Source of the DNA: an uncultured Faecalibacterium sp.
Lineage (GTDB): Bacteria > Bacillota > Clostridia > Oscillospirales > Ruminococcaceae
Assembly: GCA_934513205.1 (NCBI GenBank)
Contig: CAKSWU010000006.1
Coordinates: forward strand, 1 to 64,000
DNA: 64,000 nucleotides
Direction: 5' to 3'
Both the position numbers and the translations under genes were made by a program. Each line of letters starts with the position of its first letter. Positions within the stretch are counted from its first letter, which is position 1. The notes under the pieces are model-generated. The model had not been told where the DNA came from. It was given only the letters and a program-made list of their open reading frames with translations, and searched no databases. Positions 50,436 to 59,509 of the stretch are shown here, in pieces.

Positions 50436-51749
50436 ATGGCGACCATCCGCAGAAAACACAAAGAGCCGCTGCGCCTGCTGCAGAAAGACCCGGGACCGTG
50501 GTCCCGGCTGATGATCGACTGGCTGGCAACGCTGGCAGTCATTATGGTGTTCGGCCTTGTGATGCTGTTCAGCGCAAGCTATACCACCGGGTATCTGCGC
50601 ATGGGCGACAGCTTCCACTACATCAAGCAGCAGGCCCTGTGCATGCTGATCGGGCTGGGCTGCATGTTCGTGATGAGCTATGTGGACCACCGCGTCCTGC
50701 GCAAGCTGGTGGGGGTGGGCTACATCGTGGTGCTGGTCATGCTGGCTGTCACCCTGACCATGGCACCCCTGAACGGCTGCCGCCGCTGGATCCGCTTTGG
50801 CGGGTTTACGCTGCAGTCCTCGGAGGTGGCAAAGCTGGAAATGATCCTGCTGTCGTCTCATCTGGCAGCAAAGGCACCGCAGATCGAAAAATACGACCCG
50901 GCCCGCCGGACGGCGGTGCCGCTGCGCACATGGTTCCATGTGCGGGTGTGGAAGCAGCTGGTGCTGCCGGTGCTGCCGCTTGTGCCGGTGATCCTGCTGC
51001 TGGCGCTGGAGCCGCACATGTCCGGCATCGTGCTGACGGTGGCGGTGGTGGGCACCATCCTGCTGCTGTCCGGCAGCGGCGGCGTCCTGACATGGATCGG
51101 CGCGGGCACTGCGGGTTTTCTGCTGGAAACGCTGCTGTCCCATGTGGACTCCATCCCCTATCTGCAGGACCGGCTGGACGGCTGGACGCAGGACCTGAGC
51201 AAGATGACCGACCAGACCGTGCAGAGCCTGTATGCCATCGGCTCCGGCGGGCTGAAGGGACTGGGCCTTGGCAACAGCGTGGAAAAGCAGCTCTGGCTGC
51301 CCGAAAGCACCAACGACTTTATCTTCAGCGTAGTGTGCGAGGAGCTGGGCTTCATCGGCGCGGTGCTCATCATCGTGCTGTTCGTGCTGCTCATTGTTCA
51401 GGGGCTGTGGATCGCCTACCGGGCCGAGAACCTGTACTGCACCATGGTGGGCATCGGCATCATGGCACAGATCGCGTGGCAGGTGTTCTGCAACATCGCC
51501 GTGGTCACCAACACCCTGCCCAACACCGGCATCAGCCTGCCCTTTTTCTCGTCCGGCGGCACCAGTCTGATCCTGCTGCTGGCAGAAATGGGCATCATGG
51601 TGAACATCGGGCGCAACGGCGAACGCGCTGCCCGGCAGCGGGAGGCGGCCCGTGTCCAGCGCGAAGCGGACCACGTCCGCAAAGAACAGGAGCGTGCGGG
51701 CAAGACCATTGATCTGGAACAGGCCCGCCGTGCCCGGGGCGAGTGGTGA
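50436..51749 (+). CDS. ftsW: Septal peptidoglycan polymerase FtsW (SEDS family)
   Basis: A 437-residue SEDS protein with about ten membrane helices. Signature pieces are VMLFSASYTTGY, LQSSEVAKLEMIL, SLYAIGSGGLKGLGLGNS and LPESTNDFIFSVVCEELGF with the catalytic-type aspartate. PNTGISLPFFSSGGTS follows. It polymerises lipid II with the class B PBP encoded upstream. A loop of about 25 residues (APQIEKYDPARRTAVPLRTW) after the third conserved motif and a long charged C-terminal tail are extra. GGGGAGAAAAG precedes the start. Confidence 0.95.
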   Translation: MATIRRKHKEPLRLLQKDPGPWSRLMIDWLATLAVIMVFGLVMLFSASYTTGYLRMGDSFHYIKQQALCMLIGLGCMFVMSYVDHRVLRKLVGVGYIVVLVMLAVTLTMAPLNGCRRWIRFGGFTLQSSEVAKLEMILLSSHLAAKAPQIEKYDPARRTAVPLRTWFHVRVWKQLVLPVLPLVPVILLLALEPHMSGIVLTVAVVGTILLLSGSGGVLTWIGAGTAGFLLETLLSHVDSIPYLQDRLDGWTQDLSKMTDQTVQSLYAIGSGGLKGLGLGNSVEKQLWLPESTNDFIFSVVCEELGFIGAVLIIVLFVLLIVQGLWIAYRAENLYCTMVGIGIMAQIAWQVFCNIAVVTNTLPNTGISLPFFSSGGTSLILLLAEMGIMVNIGRNGERAARQREAARVQREADHVRKEQERAGKTIDLEQARRARGEW

Positions 51750-51802
51750 GCACCGCCGCCCGAAGCGGGAAAGATAAAACATGACCTGAAGGAGGAATCA
51801 AC

Positions 51803-52930
51803 ATGCGTGTTCTCATCGCAGCCGGCGGCACTGCCGGTCATATCAACCCGGCACTTGCCATTGCAGGTGCCATCAAAAAGGCAGACCCGTCTGCCGAGAT
51901 CCATTTTGCAGGCCGGAAGGAGGGCATGGAGTACCGTCTGGTCACGCAGGCGGGCTACCCCTTCCATCACATCGAGATCACCGGTTTCCAGCGCAGGCTG
52001 AGCCTGCACAACATCAAGCGCAACATCATCACTCTGTGGAATCTGGCACTCTCCGGCCCCAAGGCCAAGGCCATGATGAAGCAGCTCAGGCCCGACCTTG
52101 TCATCGGCTGCGGCGGCTATGTGTCCGGCCCGGTGGTGCGCTGCGCCGCCAAAATGGGCATCCACACCGCCATCCATGAGCAGAACGCCTTTCCCGGCGT
52201 CACCAACAAGCTGCTGGCCCCGGATGTGGACATCGTGTTTGCTGCTGTGCCCGCCGCCGTGGAAAAGCTGGGCGCACCGGACAAGACCCTTGTGGTGGGC
52301 AACCCCGTGCGTCCGGAGGTGTTCACCAAGGCGCAGCAGCGGGATGCCATCCGTGCACAGCTGGGGGCGGGGGACCGCACGGTCATCCTGTCCTTTGGCG
52401 GCAGTCTGGGTGCCCGCCGCATCAACGAGGTGGTGGCAGACCTGTGCGCATGGGAACAGCACCAGCACAAGCCGGTGCTGCATCTGCACGCCACCGGACA
52501 GTACGGGGTGCAGCTGTTTGAGCAGCTGCAGACTGAAAAAGGCTTTGCCCCCGGCGACAGCCTTGTGGTGAAGGAATACATCAACAACATGCCGGAGCTG
52601 CTGGCGGCGGCAGACCTTGTCATCAGCCGCGCCGGTGCGCTGACGCTGGCAGAACTGGAGGCCGTGGGCCGCGCTGCGGTGCTGATCCCCAGCCCCAATG
52701 TGGCGGAAAATCATCAGTATTTCAACGCCATGGAGCTGCAGAAGGCCGGTGCCGCCGTGGTCATCGAGGAAAAAGACCTGACCGGCGAAACGCTGGTGCA
52801 GACCGTGTCCGGACTGCTGGAACAGCCCGGCAAGCTGGCACAGATGGGCCAAAATGCCCGCAGCCTGTCGGTGGACGACAGTCTGGACCGCATTGCAACG
52901 GCTCTGATGGAACTGGTGCACAAGCACTGA
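51803..52930 (+). CDS. murG: UDP-GlcNAc:undecaprenyl-PP-MurNAc-pentapeptide GlcNAc transferase
   Basis: A 375-residue GT28 enzyme that turns lipid I into lipid II on the inner face of the membrane. RVLIAAGGTAGHINPALAIA opens it, then YVSGPVVRCAAKMGIHTAIH and EQNAFPGVTNK. The donor site contains LSFGGSLGARRINEVV, and the C-terminus has VISRAGALTLAELEAVGRAA and IPSPNVAENHQYFNA. It is intact and conserved, so a lipid I-making enzyme must exist in the cell despite the odd MraY-like neighbour. AAGGAGGAAT precedes the ATG. Confidence 0.96.
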   Translation: MRVLIAAGGTAGHINPALAIAGAIKKADPSAEIHFAGRKEGMEYRLVTQAGYPFHHIEITGFQRRLSLHNIKRNIITLWNLALSGPKAKAMMKQLRPDLVIGCGGYVSGPVVRCAAKMGIHTAIHEQNAFPGVTNKLLAPDVDIVFAAVPAAVEKLGAPDKTLVVGNPVRPEVFTKAQQRDAIRAQLGAGDRTVILSFGGSLGARRINEVVADLCAWEQHQHKPVLHLHATGQYGVQLFEQLQTEKGFAPGDSLVVKEYINNMPELLAAADLVISRAGALTLAELEAVGRAAVLIPSPNVAENHQYFNAMELQKAGAAVVIEEKDLTGETLVQTVSGLLEQPGKLAQMGQNARSLSVDDSLDRIATALMELVHKH

Positions 52931-52961
52931 GGCGGAACAAAACGAAAAGGAGGTGCAAACC

Positions 52962-54419
52962 ATGCAGCAAAACCGTGGAAACAACGGCAATTTCTATGAT
53001 CTGAGGCGGGAGATGCAGCATCCTTCGGCACCTTCCCGCAACAGCGGCGAGAGCCGCTACGGTTTCAACGGCGAGCCGCTGAGCTTCAAGCCGGACCGTG
53101 CATCCAACGGCACGGTCCGCCGCACCCGCACCGACAACAGCATCGAGTTCCCCTCGCAGCCCCGGACCGTGCAGCAGGGCAGCGTCCCGCGCCGCGCGCC
53201 CGCGCAGGGCAGCCGCCCGCAGAGCGGAAAAAAGCGCAGGGTGCAGGGCAGCCGAAAGGGCACACCCCCCCGGAACGCCCGCGCCGCGGACCGGCAGCAA
53301 AGCCGGAACCGGCGCCTGCGTCCGGCTGCGCAGGACCGGGACCCGGTGCGGCGGGAAAGCCGGAAGAAGCGCCGGATGACCCAGGCTGCCATCCGGCGGC
53401 GGCGCCGGATGCGGAAGCTGTTTACGCTGGTCACGCTGCTGGCAGTGATCGCGGCGGGGGTGTACCTGACGGCGACCATGCTGTTCCGCATTGGGACCAT
53501 CGAGGTGCAGACCGCCGACGGCACTCCGGTGCAGCAGGCAGGCGGCTACACCAGCAGCCAGATCCTGCAGTCGCTGGGGGTGCAGCCGGAGCAGAACATC
53601 TTCAGCTTCTCGCCTGCCGAAAAGGCGGCAGAACTGGAGCGGCAGTATCCGCTGCTGGAATCCATCCGGGTGGAGCGGGATTACCCCAACACGGTGGTGG
53701 TAAAGGTGACCGAAGCCGTGCCCACCTACGCCATGCAGACCCAGAGCGGGTGGCTGACTCTCTCGGACAAATTCAAGATCCTTGCCTGCGGGGCAGACCA
53801 GCCGCCGGAACTCAAGACCCTTTACGGCGGCGAGCCGGTGTCCGCAGTGCCCGGCGAGCAGCTGTCCTTTGCGGCAGAGCCGGACACCTCCGGGTCGGCG
53901 TCTGCTGCGCAGACGCAGGCGGACGACCGTCTGGCGGCGCTGGAACAGCTGAAAAACAAGCTGGAAGAATACGGGATGCTGCAGGACGTCACCCGCATCG
54001 AATTTGCGGACACCGACCAGATGGCATTCCTGTATCAGGACCGCATCAGCGTGCTGCTGGGTACGCTGAACGATCTGGATTATAAGCTGGAGCGGACCCG
54101 CTATGTGCTGACCAACGCCGATGGAAATAGCATCAGCGCCACCGACACCGGCGGACTGGACCTGAGCCACGTCAGTGCCTCCGGCACCACCCGGAAGTTC
54201 TATCTGGCACAGGGGCAGCCCACCCTGCCCTCCGGCTATGTGGTGCCGCCCAAGGCTGAGGAACCCGCTCCGGCAGAGGACTCTGCCGACAGCACGGAAA
54301 GCGCAGAAAGCGCGGATGCTGCCGACACCGCCGAACCGGCGGCTGAAACGGACACCGAGCAGCTGCCCCTGACCCACCCTGACCGCATGACGGCCAACGA
54401 AGAAGAAAACCCCATGTAA
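52962..54419 (+). CDS. FtsQ/DivIB-type division protein
   Basis: A 485-residue bitopic protein. Residues 1-145 are basic and disordered (many Arg, Ser, Pro). A transmembrane helix at about 149-170 (LFTLVTLLAVIAAGVYLTAT) follows, then a POTRA-like domain with IGTIEVQTADGTPV, SLGVQPEQNIFSF and LESIRVERDYPNTVVVKVTE. The FtsQ beta domain is at the C-terminal side. The last about 60 residues are acidic Ala/Glu/Asp-rich. DivIB/FtsQ stabilises the FtsL-FtsB complex at the septum. The cytosolic tail is several times longer than in E. coli. AAAAGGAGG precedes the start. Confidence 0.85.
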   Translation: MQQNRGNNGNFYDLRREMQHPSAPSRNSGESRYGFNGEPLSFKPDRASNGTVRRTRTDNSIEFPSQPRTVQQGSVPRRAPAQGSRPQSGKKRRVQGSRKGTPPRNARAADRQQSRNRRLRPAAQDRDPVRRESRKKRRMTQAAIRRRRRMRKLFTLVTLLAVIAAGVYLTATMLFRIGTIEVQTADGTPVQQAGGYTSSQILQSLGVQPEQNIFSFSPAEKAAELERQYPLLESIRVERDYPNTVVVKVTEAVPTYAMQTQSGWLTLSDKFKILACGADQPPELKTLYGGEPVSAVPGEQLSFAAEPDTSGSASAAQTQADDRLAALEQLKNKLEEYGMLQDVTRIEFADTDQMAFLYQDRISVLLGTLNDLDYKLERTRYVLTNADGNSISATDTGGLDLSHVSASGTTRKFYLAQGQPTLPSGYVVPPKAEEPAPAEDSADSTESAESADAADTAEPAAETDTEQLPLTHPDRMTANEEENPM

Positions 54420-54442
54420 AGAAGCTCTTTGGAGGAGACTGT

Positions 54443-55921
54443 ATGAAGCTGGAACAACTGATGGAAGGCGTGCCCTTTACCCTTGTGCAGGGCAGTCTGG
54501 ATACTGAGATCGCAGATATTATCTACGACAGCCGCAAGGCTGCCCCGGGGCTTTTGTTTGTGTGCATCGTGGGCACCCAGCGGGACAGCCACGATTTTGC
54601 CGCCGACTGCGCCGCCAAGGGGGTCAGCGCGCTGGTCATCCAGCACGACATCGACCTGTCTGCCCTGCCCGGGGTCACGGTGGTCAAGGTGGAGAGCAGC
54701 CGCTATGCCATGGCGCTGATGAGTGCAAACCTCTTCGGCAACCCGTCCCGCCGGATGACCATGATCGGCGTTACCGGCACCAAGGGCAAGACCACCACCA
54801 CCCACATGATCAAGAGCGTGCTGGAGGCCGCAGGCCGCAAGGTGGGCATGATCGGCACCAACGGCATCTACTACATGGGCCGCCACAAGGACACCGCCAA
54901 CACCACCCCGGAAAGCTACGAACTGCAAAAGACCTTCCGGGAGTTTCTGGACGCCGGCTGCGACACCGCGCTGATGGAGGTGTCCAGTCAGGGCCTGATG
55001 ATGGACCGCGTGGCTGGCATCCACTACAATGTGGGCGTGTTCACCAACCTTTCGCCGGACCACATCGGCCCCGGCGAGCACAAGACCTTTGAGGAGTACC
55101 GCAGCTGGAAGGGCCAGCTGTTCCGGCGCTGCGATGTGGGCGTGGTGAACATCGACGACGAGAACACCGCCGCCCTGCTGGAAGGCCACACCTGCAAGCT
55201 GGTGACCTATGGCCGCGACGAAAAGGCCGACTACCGCGCCATCGGCTGTGAGCTGCTGCGCACCCACGATTTTCTGGGCGTTGCCTTCCACGTGACCGGC
55301 AAGGACGAGATGGACGTCAAGGTGAATATGCCCGGCGAGTTCAGCGTGTACAACGCGCTGGCAGCGCTGGCCGTGGGCAAGGTGCTGGGTCTGCCGGATG
55401 CCGCCATCCACGATGGTCTGGGCAAGTGCGTGGTGAAGGGACGTGTGGAGCTGGTGCCCATCAGCAAAAAGTTCACCATCCTGCTGGACTACGCCCACAA
55501 CGAGGTGTCCACCGAGAGCCTGCTCACCACCCTGCGGGCCTACAACCCCCACCGTCTGGTGGTGGTGTTCGGCTGCGGCGGCAACCGCTCCAAGCTGCGC
55601 CGCTACGGCATGGGCGAGATCTGCGCCAAGATGGCCGATTTCTCCATCCTCACCGAGGACAACAACCGCTTTGAAAAGGTAGAGGATATTATTGCGGATA
55701 TCCGCGAGGGCATGAACAAGGGCAACCCGGACGCGAAGTTCGTGGAGATCCCCGACCGTCTGGATGCACTGCACTACGCCGTGGACCACGCGCAGGAGGG
55801 CGATCTGATCGCTGTCATCGGCAAGGGGCACGAGACCTACCGTGACCGCGAGGGCGTCAAGACCCCCTTCCTGGAGCGGGAACTGCTGGAGGAATACGCC
55901 CAGCAGATCGGGCTGGAATGA
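54443..55921 (+). CDS. murE: UDP-N-acetylmuramoyl-L-alanyl-D-glutamate ligase (MurE)
   Basis: A 492-residue Mur ligase adding the third residue of the stem peptide. Features are YDSRKAAPGLLFVCIVGTQR, ATP loop VTGTKGKTTTTHMIK, TTPESYELQKTFREFLDAGC and MEVSSQGLMMDRV. FTNLSPDHIGPGEH, DYAHNEVSTESL and VVFGCGGNRSK follow. The amino-acid-selecting motif is DNNR at 406-409. The meso-diaminopimelate enzymes have DNPR and the lysine ones lack the Arg, so Arg409 points to DAP but the Pro to Asn change is odd. Last gene of the cluster; murD, murB and ftsAZ are not here. Confidence 0.95.
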   Translation: MKLEQLMEGVPFTLVQGSLDTEIADIIYDSRKAAPGLLFVCIVGTQRDSHDFAADCAAKGVSALVIQHDIDLSALPGVTVVKVESSRYAMALMSANLFGNPSRRMTMIGVTGTKGKTTTTHMIKSVLEAAGRKVGMIGTNGIYYMGRHKDTANTTPESYELQKTFREFLDAGCDTALMEVSSQGLMMDRVAGIHYNVGVFTNLSPDHIGPGEHKTFEEYRSWKGQLFRRCDVGVVNIDDENTAALLEGHTCKLVTYGRDEKADYRAIGCELLRTHDFLGVAFHVTGKDEMDVKVNMPGEFSVYNALAALAVGKVLGLPDAAIHDGLGKCVVKGRVELVPISKKFTILLDYAHNEVSTESLLTTLRAYNPHRLVVVFGCGGNRSKLRRYGMGEICAKMADFSILTEDNNRFEKVEDIIADIREGMNKGNPDAKFVEIPDRLDALHYAVDHAQEGDLIAVIGKGHETYRDREGVKTPFLERELLEEYAQQIGLE

Positions 55922-55937
55922 CCCTGTCATAAAGCAT

Positions 55938-56006
55938 AAAAAGCAGCTGCGCCCCGCAGCCTTCTGAACTTCAGAGGCACGGGGTGCAGCTGCTTTTGCG
56001 TTTTTA
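55938..56006. terminator. Bidirectional terminator between murE and hemW
   Basis: AAAAGCAGCTGCGCCCCG pairs with its complement around an inner CTTCTGAACTTCAGAG stem. T runs flank both sides. Confidence 0.85.
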
Positions 56007-56020
56007 AGGTGCGGGCCTGC

Positions 56021-57103
56021 TTACAGCAGCTGTGCCAGAATGCTGTTCTGGACAATGAGCCCGGCAGGGGTCAGCGCAAGGGTGTGACCGTCAAAGCTGG
56101 CATAGCCAGCCTTGACGCAGTTGTCCACAAAGGCCAGCTGGGCGGTGGAAAACTGCTTGCCGTAAAGGGTGCGGTAGGCGTCCAGCGACAGCCCCCGGCG
56201 CAGCCGCAGCTGCAGGATCAGATAATCCTCGGCCCCGCAGCTGCCGTCCATCACCGGGGCGGCATCGTCCCGCAGGAAGGCGGCGGTGTCGGCGGGGTAG
56301 AAGAACCGCTTGCCGCCCATGCAGGAGTGGGCGGCGGGGCCGATGCCAAGATAATCCCCGCAGTCCCAGTAGATGAGGTTGTGACGGCCCTCATAGCCGG
56401 GCTTTGCAAAGTTGGAGATCTCGTACTGACGGTAGCCGTGGTGCTCCAGCTGCTCCACGGCGTAAAGGTAGAAGTCTGCCGCCTTGTCCCCGGTGGGCAG
56501 TCCCTCCGGCGGGTGCTTGCCAAAGGCAGAGTCCGGCTCGATCTTCAGCAGGTAGGCGGAAATGTGGGTGGCACCGCCCTCCTCGATCAGCTCCAGCGTC
56601 TCGTCAAACTCTGCCTGCGTATAGTGGGGCAGAGCCAGCATGATGTCCCCGCTGATGTTGACAAAGCCTGCCTGCCGGGCGGCGGCAAAGGCAGCCCGCG
56701 CCTGCCGGGCGTTGTGCGGGCGGCCCAGTGTGCGCAGCTGGCTGTCCCGTGCCGACTGCACCCCAAAAGAGATGCGGTTTATCCCTGCCTCGCGGAAGCC
56801 GGACAACAGCTCCGGGGTGACTGTCTCGGGGTTTGCCTCCAGCGTCACCTCGGCCCCGGACACCGGCGCAGCGGCCTCCACCAGCCGCCGGACCTGTTCC
56901 GGACGCAGCAGGCTGGGGGTGCCGCCGCCGAAATAGACGGTGTCCGGGCGCAGCGGTGTGTCCGGCGCAAAGCGGGCAAGCTCCCGCAGCAGTGCGTCCA
57001 CATAGGTGTCCGGTACGCCCCGCTCCCCGGGGTGGGAATAAAAATCGCAGTAGCGGCATTTGGAAAAGCAATATGGAATATGCAGGTAAAGTCCAAGAGA
57101 CAT
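56021..57103 (-). CDS. hemW: HemW-type radical SAM heme chaperone
   Basis: A 360-residue protein. YLHIPYCFSKCRYCDFYSHP carries the CxxxCxxC cluster, then FGGGTPSLL and EANPETVT. RISFGVQSARDSQL and HNLIYWDCGDYLGIGPAAHS follow. The HNxxYW motif sets HemW apart from the coproporphyrinogen dehydrogenase HemN. It binds heme and is thought to deliver it to target proteins; older annotations as oxygen-independent coproporphyrinogen oxidase should be read with that in mind. It is divergent from the Bax inhibitor gene. Confidence 0.92.
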   Translation of the reverse strand: MSLGLYLHIPYCFSKCRYCDFYSHPGERGVPDTYVDALLRELARFAPDTPLRPDTVYFGGGTPSLLRPEQVRRLVEAAAPVSGAEVTLEANPETVTPELLSGFREAGINRISFGVQSARDSQLRTLGRPHNARQARAAFAAARQAGFVNISGDIMLALPHYTQAEFDETLELIEEGGATHISAYLLKIEPDSAFGKHPPEGLPTGDKAADFYLYAVEQLEHHGYRQYEISNFAKPGYEGRHNLIYWDCGDYLGIGPAAHSCMGGKRFFYPADTAAFLRDDAAPVMDGSCGAEDYLILQLRLRRGLSLDAYRTLYGKQFSTAQLAFVDNCVKAGYASFDGHTLALTPAGLIVQNSILAQLL

Positions 57104-57228
57104 ACAATATCACAGCCTTTTTCACGAATCGTTCATTTCTATGCAGTATACTATATTCCGTAGACCGGAGCAAGAGGAGAAGCAGACCTTCCCCCGCTGC
57201 CCGGCGGAAAGAGACTGGAGGAGTCCCT

Positions 57229-57942
57229 ATGGATTACAACAACTACAACAACTACAACCGTGGCTACACGGAGCCCACCATGACTTCGTCTGACTATATG
57301 GCCCGCACCTACCGCTGGATGGCGCTGGGGCTGCTCATCACCTTTGGCGCAGCCTTTGTCACGGCGACCACCCCGCTGTTCTATGTGGTCCGCTCGCTGT
57401 ATCTGCTGTTCACCATTGCCGAGCTGGCGCTGGTGTTCGTGCTGAGCGCCCGGGTGCAGAACATGTCAGTGGGGGCGGCAAGAGCCACCTTTTTCGGCTA
57501 TGCGCTCATCAACGGCATGGTGCTGAGCTACTACTTCCTTGCCTTTGACCTTGGCACGCTGTTGCTGGCGTTCCTTGCCACCTCGCTGTATTTCGGGCTG
57601 ATGGCGGTCTACGGCACCACCACCCAGCGGGACCTGACCGGCTGGGGCCCGAAGCTGATGATGGCGCTTCTGGCGCTTCTGGTCACCGGCTTTGTGGGCC
57701 TGCTGTTCGGTCTGAGCTTTGTTGCCACGGTGCTGTACAGCGGCATTGGTCTGGTGGTGTTCATGCTGCTGACCGCCTACGACACCCAGAAGCTGAGCCA
57801 GATGTATGCGTACTACGCCTATGACAGCGAGCTGAGCGAAAAAGCCTCCATCTACGGTGCACTGACGCTGTATCTGGACTTCATCAACATCTTCCTGTAC
57901 GTTGTGCGCCTGCTGGGCATGAACAGCCGCCGCCGCAACTGA
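57229..57942 (+). CDS. Bax inhibitor-1/YccA-family membrane protein
   Basis: A 237-residue membrane protein with seven predicted transmembrane helices. An N-terminal Asn/Tyr-rich cytosolic stretch (MDYNNYNNYNRGYTEP) precedes the first. Conserved YRWMALGLLITFGAAF, FFGYALINGMVLSYY, GLMAVYGTTTQRDLTGWGP and LLTAYDTQKLSQMY with the aspartate pair near the last helices are typical of BI-1. Such proteins act as pH-sensitive calcium leak channels. ACTGGAGGAG precedes the ATG. Monocistronic, with a terminator 15 nt downstream. Confidence 0.92.
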   Translation: MDYNNYNNYNRGYTEPTMTSSDYMARTYRWMALGLLITFGAAFVTATTPLFYVVRSLYLLFTIAELALVFVLSARVQNMSVGAARATFFGYALINGMVLSYYFLAFDLGTLLLAFLATSLYFGLMAVYGTTTQRDLTGWGPKLMMALLALLVTGFVGLLFGLSFVATVLYSGIGLVVFMLLTAYDTQKLSQMYAYYAYDSELSEKASIYGALTLYLDFINIFLYVVRLLGMNSRRRN

Positions 57943-57957
57943 TCGTCCCTGAACGGC

Positions 57958-58004
57958 AAAGAGCCTTCCCCCGCAGTGTCCCTGCGGTGGGAAGGCTCTT
58001 TTTT
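57958..58004. terminator. Bidirectional terminator between Bax inhibitor-1 and LysR genes
   Basis: AAAGAGCCTTCCC... pairs with ...GGGAAGGCTCTTT, with an inner CCGCAG...CTGCGG part, then TTTTTT. It is positioned between two converging genes. Confidence 0.85.
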
Positions 58005-58019
58005 GCGGTGCGAACGCAG

Positions 58020-58919
58020 TCACCGATGAGCAGCGGACTTTGTGAGCATCTGCTGGAACTTGCGTGCAGCCGTGTTCAGCGGGCGGTGGTTGTCGTAGAC
58101 CAGACAGATGGAGCGGGAGGGGATGACCTCCTGCAGGTGCAGCTGCACCAGACGCCCCTGTTCCAGAAGGTGCTTTACCATAGGCTCCGGCACAAAGGCA
58201 AGGCCCAGTTCGCTTTTGACCAGCGTCAGCATCTGGTCGGTGGTGGCGGCTTCGATGTCCGGCTTCAGCACTGCATCGTGCTCCAGAAAGAACTGCCGGT
58301 AAAAGCTGCGGGTCATGCTCTCCTCGCTGAGGGAGATGAGCGGGTAGTTCGCCAGTTCCCGCACCGAAAGGTTCTGGCTTGCCAGCGCCGTAAAGGTCTT
58401 TCCGCCCACCAGCACCTCGTAAAAGGGCTTCAGCTCCACCACCTTCAAGCCCGCTTCCGCCTCGGCGGGGGTGGACACGATGGCAAAATCCACCTCGCCG
58501 TTTTTGACCGCCTGCAACGCCTGCGGGGTGGAGTGGTTGGAGATGCGCAGCCGGATGCCGGGGTATTCGGCGTGGAAGTCCCGCAGCTTGCCCGAGAGAT
58601 AGATGTTCAAAGCGGTCTCGGTGGTGCTGATGCTGATGGCACCGTGCTCCAGCGTGGCGCTGGCGCTCAGCTGTTCTTCGGCGTCCTGGATCTGCACCGC
58701 CGCCGATGCGATGCGGGAATAGAGCATTTCGCCCTCCGGCGTCAGGGTCACGCCCCGGTTGGAGCGGATGAAGAGCACGCAGTTCAGCTGGCTTTCCAGC
58801 CGGTTCATGGAATGGGTGATGTTGGGCTGATTGTTGCCCAGCACCCGCGCTGCCCGGGTAAAGTTCTGATATTTTGCCACATAGTAGAAGATCTTATAGT
58901 ATTCCCAGTCTACATACAC
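58020..58919 (-). CDS. LysR-family transcriptional regulator
   Basis: A 299-residue regulator with the HTH near the start: DWEYYKIFYYVAKYQNFTRA, then RVLGNNQPNITHSMNRLESQ and the wing LFIRSNRGVTLTPEGE. The C-terminal two-lobed sensor spans residues 85-290. The GTG start at 58919 is preferred over an upstream TTG because AAAGAGGGAATG sits 7 nt before it and the protein then begins VYVDWEYYKIF. No obvious divergent partner: the next gene lies on the same strand upstream. Target unknown. Confidence 0.88.
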   Translation of the reverse strand: MYVDWEYYKIFYYVAKYQNFTRAARVLGNNQPNITHSMNRLESQLNCVLFIRSNRGVTLTPEGEMLYSRIASAAVQIQDAEEQLSASATLEHGAISISTTETALNIYLSGKLRDFHAEYPGIRLRISNHSTPQALQAVKNGEVDFAIVSTPAEAEAGLKVVELKPFYEVLVGGKTFTALASQNLSVRELANYPLISLSEESMTRSFYRQFFLEHDAVLKPDIEAATTDQMLTLVKSELGLAFVPEPMVKHLLEQGRLVQLHLQEVIPSRSICLVYDNHRPLNTAARKFQQMLTKSAAHR

Positions 58920-59035
58920 GAAACATTCCCTCTTTCCACTCAAAATGGGTCGTCATATCCGTATCATAGCACGATGAGCGGAAATTGCAAGAGGGACGGC
59001 GCAGTGCACCGCAGAGCCTGCGCGGATGCTTCTGC

Positions 59036-59078
59036 TAAAAAATGCCGTCCCGGTCATCGCATCGGAACGGCATTTTTT
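59036..59078 (-). terminator. Terminator of the small lipoprotein gene
   Basis: AAAAAATGCCGTCCCG and CGGAACGGCATTTTTT pair around TCATCGCAT. On the minus strand the stem ends in TTTTTT; the stem is also usable on plus. Confidence 0.8.
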
Positions 59079-59086
59079 CAGCAGAC

Positions 59087-59434
59087 TCAGAGTGACAGCA
59101 CAACCTGTGCAGTGGCAGTCTGCCAGTCCACTTCAATCTCCTCGGGCACATCTTTTGCAGAATAGCCCGTTCTGCCGCTGCAGGCGGCTGCCAGATTTTT
59201 CAGGTCGCTCTTCTTCAGCTTGGCACCCTTTGCTACCGACACCACTTCATCATACAGTTCGTGGTCGTCGATGGGCACCATGCCGCCAAGGATGCTTTCG
59301 CGGACATAGCTGACATGCACGTCCACCATCTCCGGTCCGTTGGAACCGCAGCCTGCCAGCACCCCGGCGGCACTCACAACCAGCACAGCCGCACCGGCAC
59401 TCCGGATAAAATCACGACGAGAACAATAAAACAT
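59087..59434 (-). CDS. Small Tat-type lipoprotein of unknown function
   Basis: A 115-residue exported protein starting MFYCSRRDFIRSAGAAVLVV, with lipobox VLAGC (Cys29). The mature part is about 85 residues, helical/beta (MVDVHVSYVRESILGGMVPI, KLKKSDLKNLAAACSGRTGY). No known domain is recognised. The twin-arginine SRRDF motif matches that of the two ABC binding proteins in this window. ACAGGAGGGAAAAAC precedes the ATG. Its promoter overlaps two palindromes (59461-59509), so it is probably under tight repressor control. Confidence 0.78.
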   Translation of the reverse strand: MFYCSRRDFIRSAGAAVLVVSAAGVLAGCGSNGPEMVDVHVSYVRESILGGMVPIDDHELYDEVVSVAKGAKLKKSDLKNLAAACSGRTGYSAKDVPEEIEVDWQTATAQVVLSL

Positions 59435-59460
59435 GTTTTTCCCTCCTGTTTTTGAATGAT

Positions 59461-59509
59461 GGTTTGTTCTGACAAACCATACGATACCGTATCGTGCCGT
59501 CTCTGTCAA
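59461..59509 (-). promoter_or_regulatory. Promoter with two perfect palindromes
   Basis: Minus strand -35 TTGACA (59504-59509), 17-bp spacer, -10 TATCGT (59481-59486). ACGATACCGTATCGT (59481-59495) covers the -10 and part of the spacer. GGTTTGTTCTGACAAACC (59461-59478) lies directly downstream. Both are perfect inverted repeats, typical of TetR- or MarR-like repressor sites. Confidence 0.8.

Noticed and set aside
47879..51782. Long minus-strand open frames across murF, the MraY-like gene and ftsW
   Set aside because: They are antisense shadows of conserved Mur and Fts genes and have no motif of their own.
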